Below are positions 39,954-49,312 of a stretch of 64,000 bases of DNA, piece by piece. This DNA comes from an uncultured Prevotella sp. GTDB taxonomy: Bacteria > Bacteroidota > Bacteroidia > Bacteroidales > Bacteroidaceae. Numbering within the stretch: position 1 is the stretch's first letter; each line of letters opens with the position of its first letter. Under the pieces are notes generated by a model that was given only the letters and a program-made list of their open reading frames with translations, did no database searches and had not been told where the DNA came from. The stretch spans positions 1 through 64,000 of the forward strand of contig CAMBOI010000008.1 in NCBI GenBank assembly GCA_945869265.1. The letters run 5' to 3'. A program made the position numbers and the translations under genes.

Positions 39954-40543
39954 GCAAAATATGCCGCCACGATGACAACCGCCGCCACGATGACGATTTT
40001 GATATATTCGGAGTATTCGTTGATTTTAGCCTCCAGTTGGCTTTCGGGCACAATGGAGTGTAGATACCATCCGAGGGCTGCGAGGATTGTGTTCCAGACT
40101 CCGGCTCCGATGGTGGTGTAGAGTATGAATTTTCCGAAGTTCATCTTGGCCAGTCCTGCCGGCACTGAGATGAGCTGTCTGATTACGGGCAGCAGTCGGC
40201 CGGTGAGTGTTGCCACCACACCGTGGTCGGCGAAGTATTTCTCGCTTCTTTGCACCTTTTCCTCGTTCAACAGGCACATGTGTCCCCACTTGCTTCGCGC
40301 GAAGCTGTAGATGAGCGGTCGGCCGAGATAGTAGGCGGCGGCATAGTTGATCATGGCTCCGAGGTCGGCTCCTATGGTTGCGAACACCACCACGAGCACC
40401 ACGTTCTGATATCCGGCAGCAGCGTGATAGGCTGCAGGTGCCACCACCACTTCCGACGGGAACGGTATCACTGTGCTCTCGATGAGCATCAGCAGCAATA
40501 TGGTGCCGTAGTTGAGGTTGCTTAATAACGATGATAAGTTCAT
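39929..40543 (-). CDS. DedA family membrane protein
   Basis: ESTVIPFPSEVVVAPAAYHA, YYLGRPLIYSFARSKW, GRLLPVIRQLISVPAGLAKM. Confidence 0.92.
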   Translation of the reverse strand: MNLSSLLSNLNYGTILLLMLIESTVIPFPSEVVVAPAAYHAAAGYQNVVLVVVFATIGADLGAMINYAAAYYLGRPLIYSFARSKWGHMCLLNEEKVQRSEKYFADHGVVATLTGRLLPVIRQLISVPAGLAKMNFGKFILYTTIGAGVWNTILAALGWYLHSIVPESQLEAKINEYSEYIKIVIVAAVVIVAAYFAWKKFKKH

Positions 40544-41979
40544 TAGATTTTCACATTTTTTACATAATCATAATATTGCTCTTTCTTTAACCCGGGCGGG
40601 AAGAAATCTCCGAAAATGAGTTCCACCTCGTCGGGATTGACGATGCATGCCTTCTGCATCAGTTTCACGCCCTTGGATATCTCCATCGTCCTGAGGAAGC
40701 TTACAGCTGCGTAGGTATACCCCTGATTCCATCCCTCGGGCATCACCCTCACGAGTTTTCTGTAATATGTGATGACATGTTCGTAGAGCTCATGGTCGTA
40801 GAGCGACACCATAATCTTGAATATGATTTCCGGGTCGCGCTTAGATTTCTTTACTGCTTTGTCAAAGAATTTCAGTCCTTCTTCCAACTGGTTGTTCATC
40901 AGGTGCACATGTCCGCGTAGCACGAGCCTTTGGTTTTCGGCGTTGGGCATGTCGTCGATATATTGAGAGTATTCTTCCGACAAGTCGAGATAGTCAAGTG
41001 CCTTCTCGATGTCCTTCTTTGAGCTGTAGATAAAGGCGAGGTCATCGCTTGCCTGGGTCATCACCATGGGGTCTTCTTCGCAGTGGTCGATGGCTTTATT
41101 CAGATATTTGCAAGCCTTGTCCATATCTCCGGTCATCAATAGGCATGAGCCCATTTCCACTTCGGCCTTGGCGTTGTTGGGTATGCGTTTCATGAATTTT
41201 TTAAATGCCGCAATAGCCTCTTTGGGGTTGCCTTGTCCGGCGAGCGATTTGCCCAAGCACCACAGTCCGTCGGTGTTGTCGGGATTGATGGCCAGCGAGT
41301 ATTCTGCACAGTTGCGGCATTCGTCAAACTTGTTTTCAAACAAGTATATGATGCCCATTGTGTTCCAGTATCGATACATGAAGGGATTTTTGTCGATTAG
41401 CGACTCGAGCACCTTGATAGCTGCTTCGTAGTCTCCCTTGCTGCAGTGTATGCGTGCAATGAGTTCGAGCCTTTCCTTGTGTTCTTTGTCGTTCATTTTA
41501 TTGAGCCAGCTCTCGGCGGGCATCACATAGTTGTAGTCCACAAAGAGCGCTCCGATGTCGAGCAGAAAGTTGTCTCTCTCCTCGGGCTCCAACTTTTTGT
41601 AGGCTTGGAGGATCATCCTTTCGGCGCGTGGGATATTGGCATTTGCTATCTCCAGTTCCACAGTGAGGTAGAAATAGTCGATGTCGCTCTTGTCGTCGAT
41701 GGCTTCGCATTGCCTGCGGGCTTCGTCTTTGTCGCCCATGGCGATGGCCTGTCGTGCCTTGAAGACGTGCGGGCCGATAGCCCCGGGATATAGTTCCAGG
41801 GCATAGTCGGCCATGGCGTTGGCTTTGTCTATCCGCCCGTCATAGTTGTAGTAGTCGATGATGTCGGTCATGTCGTCGATGTCCATAAACACCTTGTTGC
41901 CCTTCTTCACCGCCTCTTCATATAATTTGAGGTTTCTCTTGAATTCCTCTTTTTGGAATAGCTCCTCGTCGATGTGCAT
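40543..41979 (-). CDS. Tetratricopeptide repeat protein
   Basis: Repeated TPR helices (YWNTMGIIYLFENKFDECRNCAEYSLAINPDNTDGLWCLGKSLAGQGN). Confidence 0.9.
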   Translation of the reverse strand: MHIDEELFQKEEFKRNLKLYEEAVKKGNKVFMDIDDMTDIIDYYNYDGRIDKANAMADYALELYPGAIGPHVFKARQAIAMGDKDEARRQCEAIDDKSDIDYFYLTVELEIANANIPRAERMILQAYKKLEPEERDNFLLDIGALFVDYNYVMPAESWLNKMNDKEHKERLELIARIHCSKGDYEAAIKVLESLIDKNPFMYRYWNTMGIIYLFENKFDECRNCAEYSLAINPDNTDGLWCLGKSLAGQGNPKEAIAAFKKFMKRIPNNAKAEVEMGSCLLMTGDMDKACKYLNKAIDHCEEDPMVMTQASDDLAFIYSSKKDIEKALDYLDLSEEYSQYIDDMPNAENQRLVLRGHVHLMNNQLEEGLKFFDKAVKKSKRDPEIIFKIMVSLYDHELYEHVITYYRKLVRVMPEGWNQGYTYAAVSFLRTMEISKGVKLMQKACIVNPDEVELIFGDFFPPGLKKEQYYDYVKNVKI

Positions 41980-41988
41980 ATTTTTTTA

Positions 41989-43704
41989 CTACTTATTTAT
42001 TTTTGCCCATGTGTCCTTGAGTCCCACGGTCTTGTTGAATACGAGACGTTCGGGTGTGGAGTCGAGGTCGGGCGTGAAATATCCTATTCTCTGGAATTGC
42101 AGGAAGTCGCCCGGTTTGCATGTTGTGACGAAGTCCTCGACGTAGCAGTTGTCGAGCACTGTGAGCGACTCGGGGTTGAGCAGTTCGCGGAAGTCGCGCT
42201 CGTCGGCGGCAGGATTTTCGATGGTGAAGAGTCGGTCGTAGAGTCTCACCTCGGCCTTGTGGCAGTGGTCGCAGCTCACCCAGTGCAGCGTGCCCTTCAC
42301 CTTGCGGTTGGCTCCCTCCATTCCGCTCTTGCTCAGCGGGTCGTATTCGGCGTATATCTCTATGATGTTGCCCTCGTCGTCCTTTTTGCATCCCGTGCAT
42401 GTGACGATGTATGCGTTCTTGAGTCTCACCTCCTTGCCCGGAGTCATGCGGAAGAATTTCTTCGGTGCGTCCTCCATGAAGTCGTCGCGCTCTATCCACA
42501 GGTTGCGGCTGAAGGTGATGGTGTGCTTGCCGTCGGCCTCGTTTTCAGGATTGTTGATAGCCTCCATCTCCTCGGTCTGTCCCTCGGGATAGTTGGTGAT
42601 GACGAGTTTCACGGGGTTGAGCACTGCCGACACTCTCAGCGCGCGCTTGTTGAGGTCGTCACGCACGGCGGCTTCGAGCAGTGCGTAGTCGTTGAGTGCG
42701 TCGAATTTGGTGTAGCCTATCGAGTTGATAAACTGTCGGATGCTCTGAGCCGAGTATCCGCGTCGGCGCATACCGCATACGGTGGGCATTCGCGGGTCGT
42801 CCCATCCGCTGACGAGTTTCTCGTCCACGAGAGTGTGCAGTTTTCTCTTGCTCATCACGGTGTATGTGAGGTTGAGTCGGTTGAATTCTATCTGCCTCGG
42901 CCTGTAGTCGGCACCGAGCTTTGCCTCAGAGTCGTATTCCTTGAGGAAGTCGATGAATTTGTCGTAGAGTGGGCGATGTGGCACAAACTCGAGAGTACAG
43001 ATAGAGTGGGTGACACCCTCGAAATAGTCGCTCTGTCCGTGAGCGAAGTCATACATCGGATAGGCGTGCCACTTGGTGCCAGTGCGATGATGAGGAGTAT
43101 GAATGATGCGATACATCACCGGGTCGCGGAAGTGCATGTTGGGATTAGCCATGTCGAGCTTTGCCCTGAGCACCATCGAGCCCTCCACAGCCTCGGCGGT
43201 GTTCATCTTCTCAAACAGGGCGAGGTTTTCCTCCACGGGTCGGTCGCGGTATGGGCTTGCCTGTCCAGGCGTTGTCGGCGTGCCTTTCTGCTCGGCAATT
43301 TGCTCCGATGTCTGCTCGTCGATATATGCCATTCCTTTCTTGATCATCCACACGGCGAAGTCCCACAGCTGCTGGAAATAGTCGCTGGCGTAATATACGT
43401 TGCCCCATTTGAATCCGAGCCATTGTATGTCGTTGAGGATAGAGTCAACATATTCAGTATCTTCCTTCGAGGGATTTGTGTCGTCAAATCTCAGGTTGCA
43501 CACACCGCCGTATCTCTCTGCCACTCCAAAGTCCATGCATATGGCCTTGGCGTGTCCGATGTGAATATATCCGTTGGGCTCTGGCGGGAATCGTGTTTGG
43601 ATTCTGCCACCGTTTTTACCCTCGGCCAGGTCGGCCTCAACCATCTGTTCCACGAAGCTCAAGCTTTTCTTCTCTTCGTTTTCTTCAATCTTCTTTTCTG
43701 TCAT
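41989..43704 (-). CDS. glnS: Glutaminyl-tRNA synthetase
   Basis: RFPPEPNGYIHIGHAKAICMDFGVAE; LRFDDTNPSKEDTEYV; VMSKRKL. Confidence 0.97.
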   Translation of the reverse strand: MTEKKIEENEEKKSLSFVEQMVEADLAEGKNGGRIQTRFPPEPNGYIHIGHAKAICMDFGVAERYGGVCNLRFDDTNPSKEDTEYVDSILNDIQWLGFKWGNVYYASDYFQQLWDFAVWMIKKGMAYIDEQTSEQIAEQKGTPTTPGQASPYRDRPVEENLALFEKMNTAEAVEGSMVLRAKLDMANPNMHFRDPVMYRIIHTPHHRTGTKWHAYPMYDFAHGQSDYFEGVTHSICTLEFVPHRPLYDKFIDFLKEYDSEAKLGADYRPRQIEFNRLNLTYTVMSKRKLHTLVDEKLVSGWDDPRMPTVCGMRRRGYSAQSIRQFINSIGYTKFDALNDYALLEAAVRDDLNKRALRVSAVLNPVKLVITNYPEGQTEEMEAINNPENEADGKHTITFSRNLWIERDDFMEDAPKKFFRMTPGKEVRLKNAYIVTCTGCKKDDEGNIIEIYAEYDPLSKSGMEGANRKVKGTLHWVSCDHCHKAEVRLYDRLFTIENPAADERDFRELLNPESLTVLDNCYVEDFVTTCKPGDFLQFQRIGYFTPDLDSTPERLVFNKTVGLKDTWAKINK

Positions 43705-43804
43705 ATTTGTGTGTTCTTTATCATTTTTGGTGCAAAGATAATGTATTTAATCGATATCTCCAAATAAATTCCCTTTTTTTTTATAATGTATAGCGAAAAC
43801 TTGT

Positions 43805-44215
43805 CTAAAACGTGTTTTCCACCGTCACCAGGATCGTCTCGTCCTTATGCTCCTCGATGAGCAGAATGAGGCGGTTCAGGGCGTCGCGCGAGTGGGTTAG
43901 CACACTTGGGAATGTGCGAGTTCCGATGAGAATGCACCCGCTGGAGTTGCGCACACTGTTGCCTACGTGAATCATTATGCCCGTGAAATGTGGCACGTTC
44001 TGCAGAAACGGCATTTGGGTTTTGAATTTCGTGCTGAATCTCATTTTCAACTTGTATGTGCCTTCGGGGATGGCGGTTTTTCCCGCCACCTTTTCCTCTT
44101 TGCTCCAGTCGATTGCCCTCGGTTCGAGGGTATCGGCGAAGTACCGGTCGTCCACATACATTTTTCCGGCAGTATATGTCTTGCCTTTAATGTCTCTTTT
44201 TATTACAATTTCCAT
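43805..44215 (-). CDS. DUF5675-like protein
   Basis: VAGKTAIPEGTYKLKMRFSTKFK, MIHVGNSVRNSSGCILIG. Confidence 0.8.
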   Translation of the reverse strand: MEIVIKRDIKGKTYTAGKMYVDDRYFADTLEPRAIDWSKEEKVAGKTAIPEGTYKLKMRFSTKFKTQMPFLQNVPHFTGIMIHVGNSVRNSSGCILIGTRTFPSVLTHSRDALNRLILLIEEHKDETILVTVENTF

Positions 44216-44244
44216 AGTTCTTTGTATATATACGGGTTAAAAAT

Positions 44245-44344
44245 AAAACTGTCATCTGTCATCTGTCACTACTTTCATCCACAGATGTTTTTATCCACAG
44301 ATTTCCACAGATGAAAATTTTTATTGGATTATCACAGATTTTTT
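44245..44344 (+). repeat. Outer inverted repeat, left copy (TGTCATC plus CCACAGAT modules)
   Basis: 100 nt identical to the reverse complement of 51152-51252 except for one extra T there. Confidence 0.95.
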
Positions 44345-44434
44345 ATCCACAGAGTTTTTTGTCCACAGATTATCACAGATTAACACAGATTTTTTTAATA
44401 TCTAAAGATATTTTGATTATCACAGATTTTTTTG
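44345..44434 (+). repeat. AATCTGTG/CACAGATT array
   Basis: Continues the CCACAGAT/ATCACAGATT unit series; shares gattatcacagattaacacagattt with 55.4 kb and, inverted, with window positions 1-60. Confidence 0.9.
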
Positions 44435-44682
44435 GGCACGGAAATCCACGGCTTTTTTTAAAAAAAAGACACGGCTTGGCTCCGCATTGATATCCCACGG
44501 CACTTCGTGATTACGGCTTGCTTCGCAAGTTCACGGCTTAGTTACATTTTTCAATATTTCAATATTTTAATATTTCATTTTAGAGCCGTGTCTATACTTT
44601 AGTATAGCCTTAATGCAAATAAAGCCATTCCTATGCGCAGCCCAGCCGTGTCTTTTTTAAAAGCCGTGTCCATCCGTGCCTA
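44435..44682 (+). repeat. CACGGC palindromic element, copy 1
   Basis: GGCACGGAAATCCACGGCTTTTTTT ... AAAAGCCGTGTCCATCCGTGCCTA terminal inverted repeats; internal CTATACTTTAGTATAG and CTTGCTTCGCAAG hairpins. Confidence 0.92.
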
Positions 44683-44711
44683 AAAATAAATCATCAATAA
44701 TCAATCATCAT

Positions 44712-44766
44712 CCTAATCAGAGCCTTTGGCTCTTAATCTGTGCCAATCTGTGTTAATCTGTGGTCT
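44712..44766 (+). repeat. 55-bp exact repeat, copy A
   Basis: cctaatcagagcctttggctcttaatctgtgccaatctgtgttaatctgtggtct is identical to 55746-55800. Confidence 0.95.
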
Positions 44767-44833
44767 GAAAAAAACTATCAGTGGTCTTTTCATCAGTGCC
44801 AATCAGAGTTAATCTGTGGTCTATAAAAACCTG

Positions 44834-47107
44834 TCAGACTTTGCACTTCACAATCTCTCCGTCGATCGACTCGTAGCTCACAATCCCCCGCGCCTTCCAC
44901 TTGGCCAACAAGTTCTTGGCCGAGCCGCCTCGCTTGCCGAGCCTCGAGCGCAGGTTTTCCAAGTCCTTAAGCCGGAATATCTCGGGCAACATCTCACAGA
45001 GATTCTGCGGACCGCGATGGTTTGACAGCTTGTTCTCGGCAATCTCCTTCTCAAGCATCTCGCCGAAAATCAGCATCTTGCACCACAAGTCATATCTCAA
45101 CGACCATCTCACATAGTCCTCGATTACCGTGGTCCATTGCTGACCGTTGAGCAGCCAGAGCACCATTCCCTTGAGCCATGCTATCACCGTGGCGCGATAA
45201 CTCAGCACGAGATAACCCTCGGAGTCGTATAGTTCGGCCAGGCGCTCATTTTCGTCGCACAGATTCTGCGCAAATTTGTTGGCCTCCTCGCATTTGTATG
45301 TGCCGTGAAACGACTCCAGCAAGTCAACCACCTTGTTCACCGTGGCGCGGTATTCGTCATCGTAGATGCCATACACAGGGCGAGCGCCTTCGGGCTTGAT
45401 GATGGTAGATACCGAGAGGCGGGTGATGGTGCCGTCGGTGATGTTCTTCCTGAAGAAGTTGCGGGCGTTCTTCGGGCAGCTCGACGCATTGAAGTTGAAG
45501 CGAAGCGGAGCTATTCCCGTCACCGATGCCGAGCCCACTCGCTCCTGTCCGTGAGGACTATTGTCAAACGCTTTGCGAATGATTGTACTGACCTCTTGCT
45601 CACTATTCCGGGAGGTGATATTTTTCAGAGTGTCGAGTTCATCCACTTTTACGTAAATATATTTCTCACCGTTGTAGGCTGCGTCGGCCACTCGCTGATT
45701 GAACACTGCGTCGGTCAGATTGTCTATGAGCGACTGCACGCAGAGGTCTTTTGGTCTTGCCTCTAGCGATGTTGCCCCTTGCGGGTTTTTCAGTTTCCAT
45801 TGCGCCTCGCGTTCCCTGGCCACTTTGTCATTTTCGGATATTCTGCTCACCATCATCTGACAGGGTTTGGTGACGCATCCCTTACCTATCGACATCTGAG
45901 CTGCCAGCAATTCCATAAACGTAGCCTCGTGCAATACATTGTCCCAATACATAAATTTCACACCGCTCATGTTCACTGCCATTGGCGGGAAGAGATTTTC
46001 GCACACTGCAGGGCGATAGTATTCAGGCGCTCTGGAGCACAGTTCGCCCAAGGGTGAGGGGAGAATCGTGGGCATTTGGGGAGGCAATTTGCTGTCGAGT
46101 GCATTCACCAGTTCGAGTTGGCTTTTGCCCTTGTTCTCTTCCTCGTTGAGCAGGTTGAGCACCTTCTGCAGTTTGAAGTTGATGCCCTTGCGCGGTTCGT
46201 CGATAGCATTTTTCAGGCATTGCTCATATTCCTCCTGCGGCAGATCGCAATAGCGGGGGATGACCAATTTGAGCACATTGATGTCATAATCGCATATCGC
46301 GCGTAGCGAGCGTGCGAGGTCGAAGATGAGAGCATTGCGATTGCCCACCACAGGCTCTTTGCCACCATTATATACCTCCCAGTATTTCGCGATAATCTTT
46401 GTAAAATTATATCCGAAATAGATGACATCGCCTTGCGGTGCCGATTGCGCCTCTGCCGCCTTGTCCGATTGCTCCTCGGTCGCCTTGCTCGCCTCGGCCT
46501 CCGGCTTCGCTTCTGTCGCCGTTTCTGCCGTCGCCTTCGTCCTTTCCTCCTTCTTCCCCTCGGCTGCCTCATTTATAAATAGCTCGTCCTTGCAGAAGAA
46601 GAGATCCTGAGCATCTGCGGTAGGCGTAAAGAAGACGCGAGTGATATCTTTTGCCGCAGGATCCGCCTCCACGCCAAGCATTTTCGATGCCCATTTCAGG
46701 TTTTCCTCCTGACTCATTTCGGGATGGCGTCGGAACACCACGTGCAAGCCCTTCGTAGCCGAGCGCTCGAGCATCAGCAGTCCCAGTTCATCGGCCTTGG
46801 CGAGGATATTTTCCTTTACAATGTCAAACTGCCGTTGGAACTCCTCCTTATCCATTCCCGCCTGAAAATCCACGTCCATTCCCACCGAGTTGCTCTCCAC
46901 CGTGGCGCCTTTGAGCTTGCCGTCATTCGGCATACAGGAGTAATTGAACTGTATCATCCTGCGCTTGCCGTCAGCATTGCCGTTGCGCGCTTGTTGAGTC
47001 ATCTCGCGGTTGTGTTTTGAGTTGCGCAGTGCGGCAAATTCCTTGAAGTTCTTAATCGGGATCATAGTTTTCGCCCCGTTCTTATATTCTATTACGTGTA
47101 CGCTCAT
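44834..47107 (-). CDS. BT4734-like N-terminal domain/DUF3987 primase-helicase-like protein
   Basis: VGMDVDF, SATKGLHVVFRR, DITRVFFTP (AEP/BT4734-like); AAQMSIGKGCV degenerate P-loop, YVKVDELDTLKN, ITRLSVSTI. Confidence 0.8.
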   Translation of the reverse strand: MSVHVIEYKNGAKTMIPIKNFKEFAALRNSKHNREMTQQARNGNADGKRRMIQFNYSCMPNDGKLKGATVESNSVGMDVDFQAGMDKEEFQRQFDIVKENILAKADELGLLMLERSATKGLHVVFRRHPEMSQEENLKWASKMLGVEADPAAKDITRVFFTPTADAQDLFFCKDELFINEAAEGKKEERTKATAETATEAKPEAEASKATEEQSDKAAEAQSAPQGDVIYFGYNFTKIIAKYWEVYNGGKEPVVGNRNALIFDLARSLRAICDYDINVLKLVIPRYCDLPQEEYEQCLKNAIDEPRKGINFKLQKVLNLLNEEENKGKSQLELVNALDSKLPPQMPTILPSPLGELCSRAPEYYRPAVCENLFPPMAVNMSGVKFMYWDNVLHEATFMELLAAQMSIGKGCVTKPCQMMVSRISENDKVAREREAQWKLKNPQGATSLEARPKDLCVQSLIDNLTDAVFNQRVADAAYNGEKYIYVKVDELDTLKNITSRNSEQEVSTIIRKAFDNSPHGQERVGSASVTGIAPLRFNFNASSCPKNARNFFRKNITDGTITRLSVSTIIKPEGARPVYGIYDDEYRATVNKVVDLLESFHGTYKCEEANKFAQNLCDENERLAELYDSEGYLVLSYRATVIAWLKGMVLWLLNGQQWTTVIEDYVRWSLRYDLWCKMLIFGEMLEKEIAENKLSNHRGPQNLCEMLPEIFRLKDLENLRSRLGKRGGSAKNLLAKWKARGIVSYESIDGEIVKCKV

Positions 47108-47481
47108 TTCAATGCCTCCTTTATTTCCTTTTTCATTACTGTCTTAAAGTCAACCCCCTCGTCGTCATACACTTTCATCATCAGCAGGTAGGCTCCGTCG
47201 GCTGTCTTCGACAGACTGCCGTGCATCGTGGATTTCAGTCGCACGGCGCGACTCTTGTTCTGTCTTGTCCTCGGTGTCACCACGATATATCCCTCGTCGT
47301 CGATAGAGTAGTAGCCCCATCTGTGCACCTGCTTCACCCTGTGCGGGCGTGCCGCGTCGGGCACCACCTTCACCGTGTTGTCTTCATACACCATTGCCTT
47401 GCCGGCATATACAGTCTCTAATGTTCGCGCGCAAGAAATACCTGCTTGGCAGGCAATCTCCAAAATCTTCTTTCGTGCCAT
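47104..47481 (-). CDS. Hypothetical protein, overlaps the primase start by 4 bp
   Basis: 125-aa ORF directly upstream of the primase-like gene. Confidence 0.75.
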   Translation of the reverse strand: MARKKILEIACQAGISCARTLETVYAGKAMVYEDNTVKVVPDAARPHRVKQVHRWGYYSIDDEGYIVVTPRTRQNKSRAVRLKSTMHGSLSKTADGAYLLMMKVYDDEGVDFKTVMKKEIKEALK

Positions 47482-47508
47482 ATTCTGAAATTAAATGTCT
47501 TGAAAAAA

Positions 47509-47802
47509 TTAATACTTAAAATCCTTGTTGAAATGCTGTTCCTTGATGAGCACCATCAGAGCCCATGCCGTGCCTCTGACGTTGCGCAGTTCCTCGGGTA
47601 GCATCTTCATCGCGGTTGAGAAATACCACAGCGCATTAGCCACGTCGGGCTGCACCTCGGAGCGCAGTCCAGCCACGAAATTTACGCAGTCGCTGCCCAC
47701 TCTCTCGCTCACGCCCGTCACCACCAGGTCGAGAGTCTCCTTTGCGTTTGGATTGAGGGGATATTTCCCCGTCTCCATCATCTCAACAGTTTTTGTTGCC
47801 AT
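47509..47802 (-). CDS. Hypothetical small protein
   Basis: MATKTVEMMETGKYPLNPNAKETLDLVV...; start set at ATG 47802, not the longer 47868. Confidence 0.7.
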   Translation of the reverse strand: MATKTVEMMETGKYPLNPNAKETLDLVVTGVSERVGSDCVNFVAGLRSEVQPDVANALWYFSTAMKMLPEELRNVRGTAWALMVLIKEQHFNKDFKY

Positions 47803-47884
47803 AATCTCTTTTGTTTTTAAATTAATAATGTGTATATCACTCTCTGCGACTGTCGAATGGCCATTCATCGTCGTATTTCAGGTG

Positions 47885-47892
47885 CAAAGATA
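47885..47892 (-). promoter_or_regulatory. -7 element TATCTTTG for the primase operon
   Basis: CAAAGATA on + strand, about 83 bp upstream of ATG 47802. Confidence 0.6.
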
Positions 47893-47927
47893 AGAAGTAT
47901 TTTCCACATGGATGTAATGAAAATGCA

Positions 47928-47955
47928 TAAAAAAAGCGACCGGAAATGGTCGCTT
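47928..47955 (-). terminator. Hairpin terminator
   Basis: AAGCGACC-ggaaat-GGTCGCTT followed on - strand by a U tract. Confidence 0.8.
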
Positions 47956-47998
47956 GAAATATCTGATGATTACTCTAAGTAGATTAATAATCAGACGA

Positions 47999-48511
47999 TT
48001 AATAGGTGGTCGCTTTCGGTCGCATAATTTTTAGGAGTGTGTCACTCTCGGATGATATTACGGGTTTGTTCTTCGCCAATTTCAGCGGTTTGCCGTCTTT
48101 CACGAACAGCTTCTCGGTCAGTTCTTCCAATGTCGCCATCCTCAGTAGTTTTGAGTCGATGGCCTTCTGGTTTTTGAGTGTGACAAACTCGCGCGCCAGT
48201 TGCTTGGTCTGCAACCATACAATCTGCTTCACCTCGCCGTTGATTTCGGCCTTGTATCCCATTATGAAGAGAAACGAGTCTTCGTCGCAGTCAGGGGCGA
48301 TGAATCTTTCGTTGATGAGCTGTTGATACACCTCTCTGCCTTGCTTCTCGTTGCCATCGAGCGGGAAATGCCTCTTACCGCCCTCATTTGCGGCGTGCTG
48401 ATGGTTAATCACCGTTCCGCCCGATTCGTTCACCACGATGATCTGTGCCTCACTGAGGTCTGCTCCCTTGAACAGCCCTTCAAACATTCCTTTACTTTCC
48501 ATGTTTTCCAT
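47999..48511 (-). CDS. Hypothetical protein
   Basis: 170-aa ORF in operon with 48492-49139 (20-bp overlap). Confidence 0.75.
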   Translation of the reverse strand: MENMESKGMFEGLFKGADLSEAQIIVVNESGGTVINHQHAANEGGKRHFPLDGNEKQGREVYQQLINERFIAPDCDEDSFLFIMGYKAEINGEVKQIVWLQTKQLAREFVTLKNQKAIDSKLLRMATLEELTEKLFVKDGKPLKLAKNKPVISSESDTLLKIMRPKATTY

Positions 48512-49139
48512 TTTTCTTCTTATTATGATATTCCACTTTCCCGTTATTGCTCACCACTACCTGGGCCGCCGTGTGCACGATCGGCTGAGGCTCATGCCTA
48601 TGATTGTTGTCATATTCCTGGGGTATTTTTTCTGTCTTTTGCATTAATTCGAAAATGTCTGCTTGAGGAGCCTTGCAGTCATTCAAATAATAATGCATCA
48701 GCATATCCTTGATTACCACAGCCTGCTCGCGTGTATAGGATAGATTCTGCGCATAATCAATTATCCAGTTTGCATCTATCCTGATCGCCTTTTTCTTGAC
48801 GCTCATCACTGTGTCGCGCTCCTCTTCTTGGGCATTTATCCCTGGCTTGCTTATTATGATGTGATCCCGGGCTTCAATCTGCTTAATCTTGGATTCCAGC
48901 CTTTTGTGTGTCATCGCAAGCTTTTGGTATTGCTCGGCAGTTTTTTCCGCCTGGGTTTTCCATGCGCTATTGTCTTTCTCCAACTCTTCTGTCTGATTTC
49001 TGAGCGACTCGTTTTCAGTCTTCAGTTGTCTGACGTAGTTCTTGAAATTCACAATGCGTTGGTCGTCGTCCTTGGTTTTGTCAGCCAGGATGAGTTCGAG
49101 CAATTCTAACCCGTACAAGTCTTCATTTCTTCTTTTCAT
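48492..49139 (-). CDS. Hypothetical coiled-coil protein
   Basis: Long heptad-like region VRQLKTENESLRNQTEELEKDNSAWKTQAEKTAEQYQKLAM. Confidence 0.75.
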   Translation of the reverse strand: MKRRNEDLYGLELLELILADKTKDDDQRIVNFKNYVRQLKTENESLRNQTEELEKDNSAWKTQAEKTAEQYQKLAMTHKRLESKIKQIEARDHIIISKPGINAQEEERDTVMSVKKKAIRIDANWIIDYAQNLSYTREQAVVIKDMLMHYYLNDCKAPQADIFELMQKTEKIPQEYDNNHRHEPQPIVHTAAQVVVSNNGKVEYHNKKKNGKHGK

Positions 49140-49174
49140 ATCAAAGATTTTTGTTTGTATTTATAAAATCGCTG

Positions 49175-49182
49175 CAAAGTTA
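49175..49182 (-). promoter_or_regulatory. -7 element TAACTTTG for the 49139 operon
   Basis: CAAAGTTA on + strand upstream of ATG 49139. Confidence 0.6.
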
Positions 49183-49312
49183 ATAAAAAAATCCCGTTCT
49201 GCCAATACCCATTGTCTATTCTTAACAGATACCGAAAAAGAAAAAAGAATTCTCATTATCTGTATGTCAACAAAAATGAAGATTTTTACGCAAGGTGCAA
49301 GGGTATGAGGGA

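Noticed and set aside
41974-43767. 597-aa + strand ORF opposite glnS
   Set aside because: Shadow ORF fully antisense to a strongly conserved glnS; residue composition (V/H/E-rich) is typical of a complementary-frame artefact.
44245-44434. CRISPR array from the CACAGATT repeats
   Set aside because: Units are short (about 10 nt), degenerate, contiguous and without unique regular spacers; no cas genes in the window.
47803-47868. N-terminal extension MNGHSTVAESDIHIINLKTKEI of the 98-aa protein
   Set aside because: ATG 47802 with a promoter at 47885-47892 and the following conserved-looking reading is more plausible; the extension is likely leader sequence.
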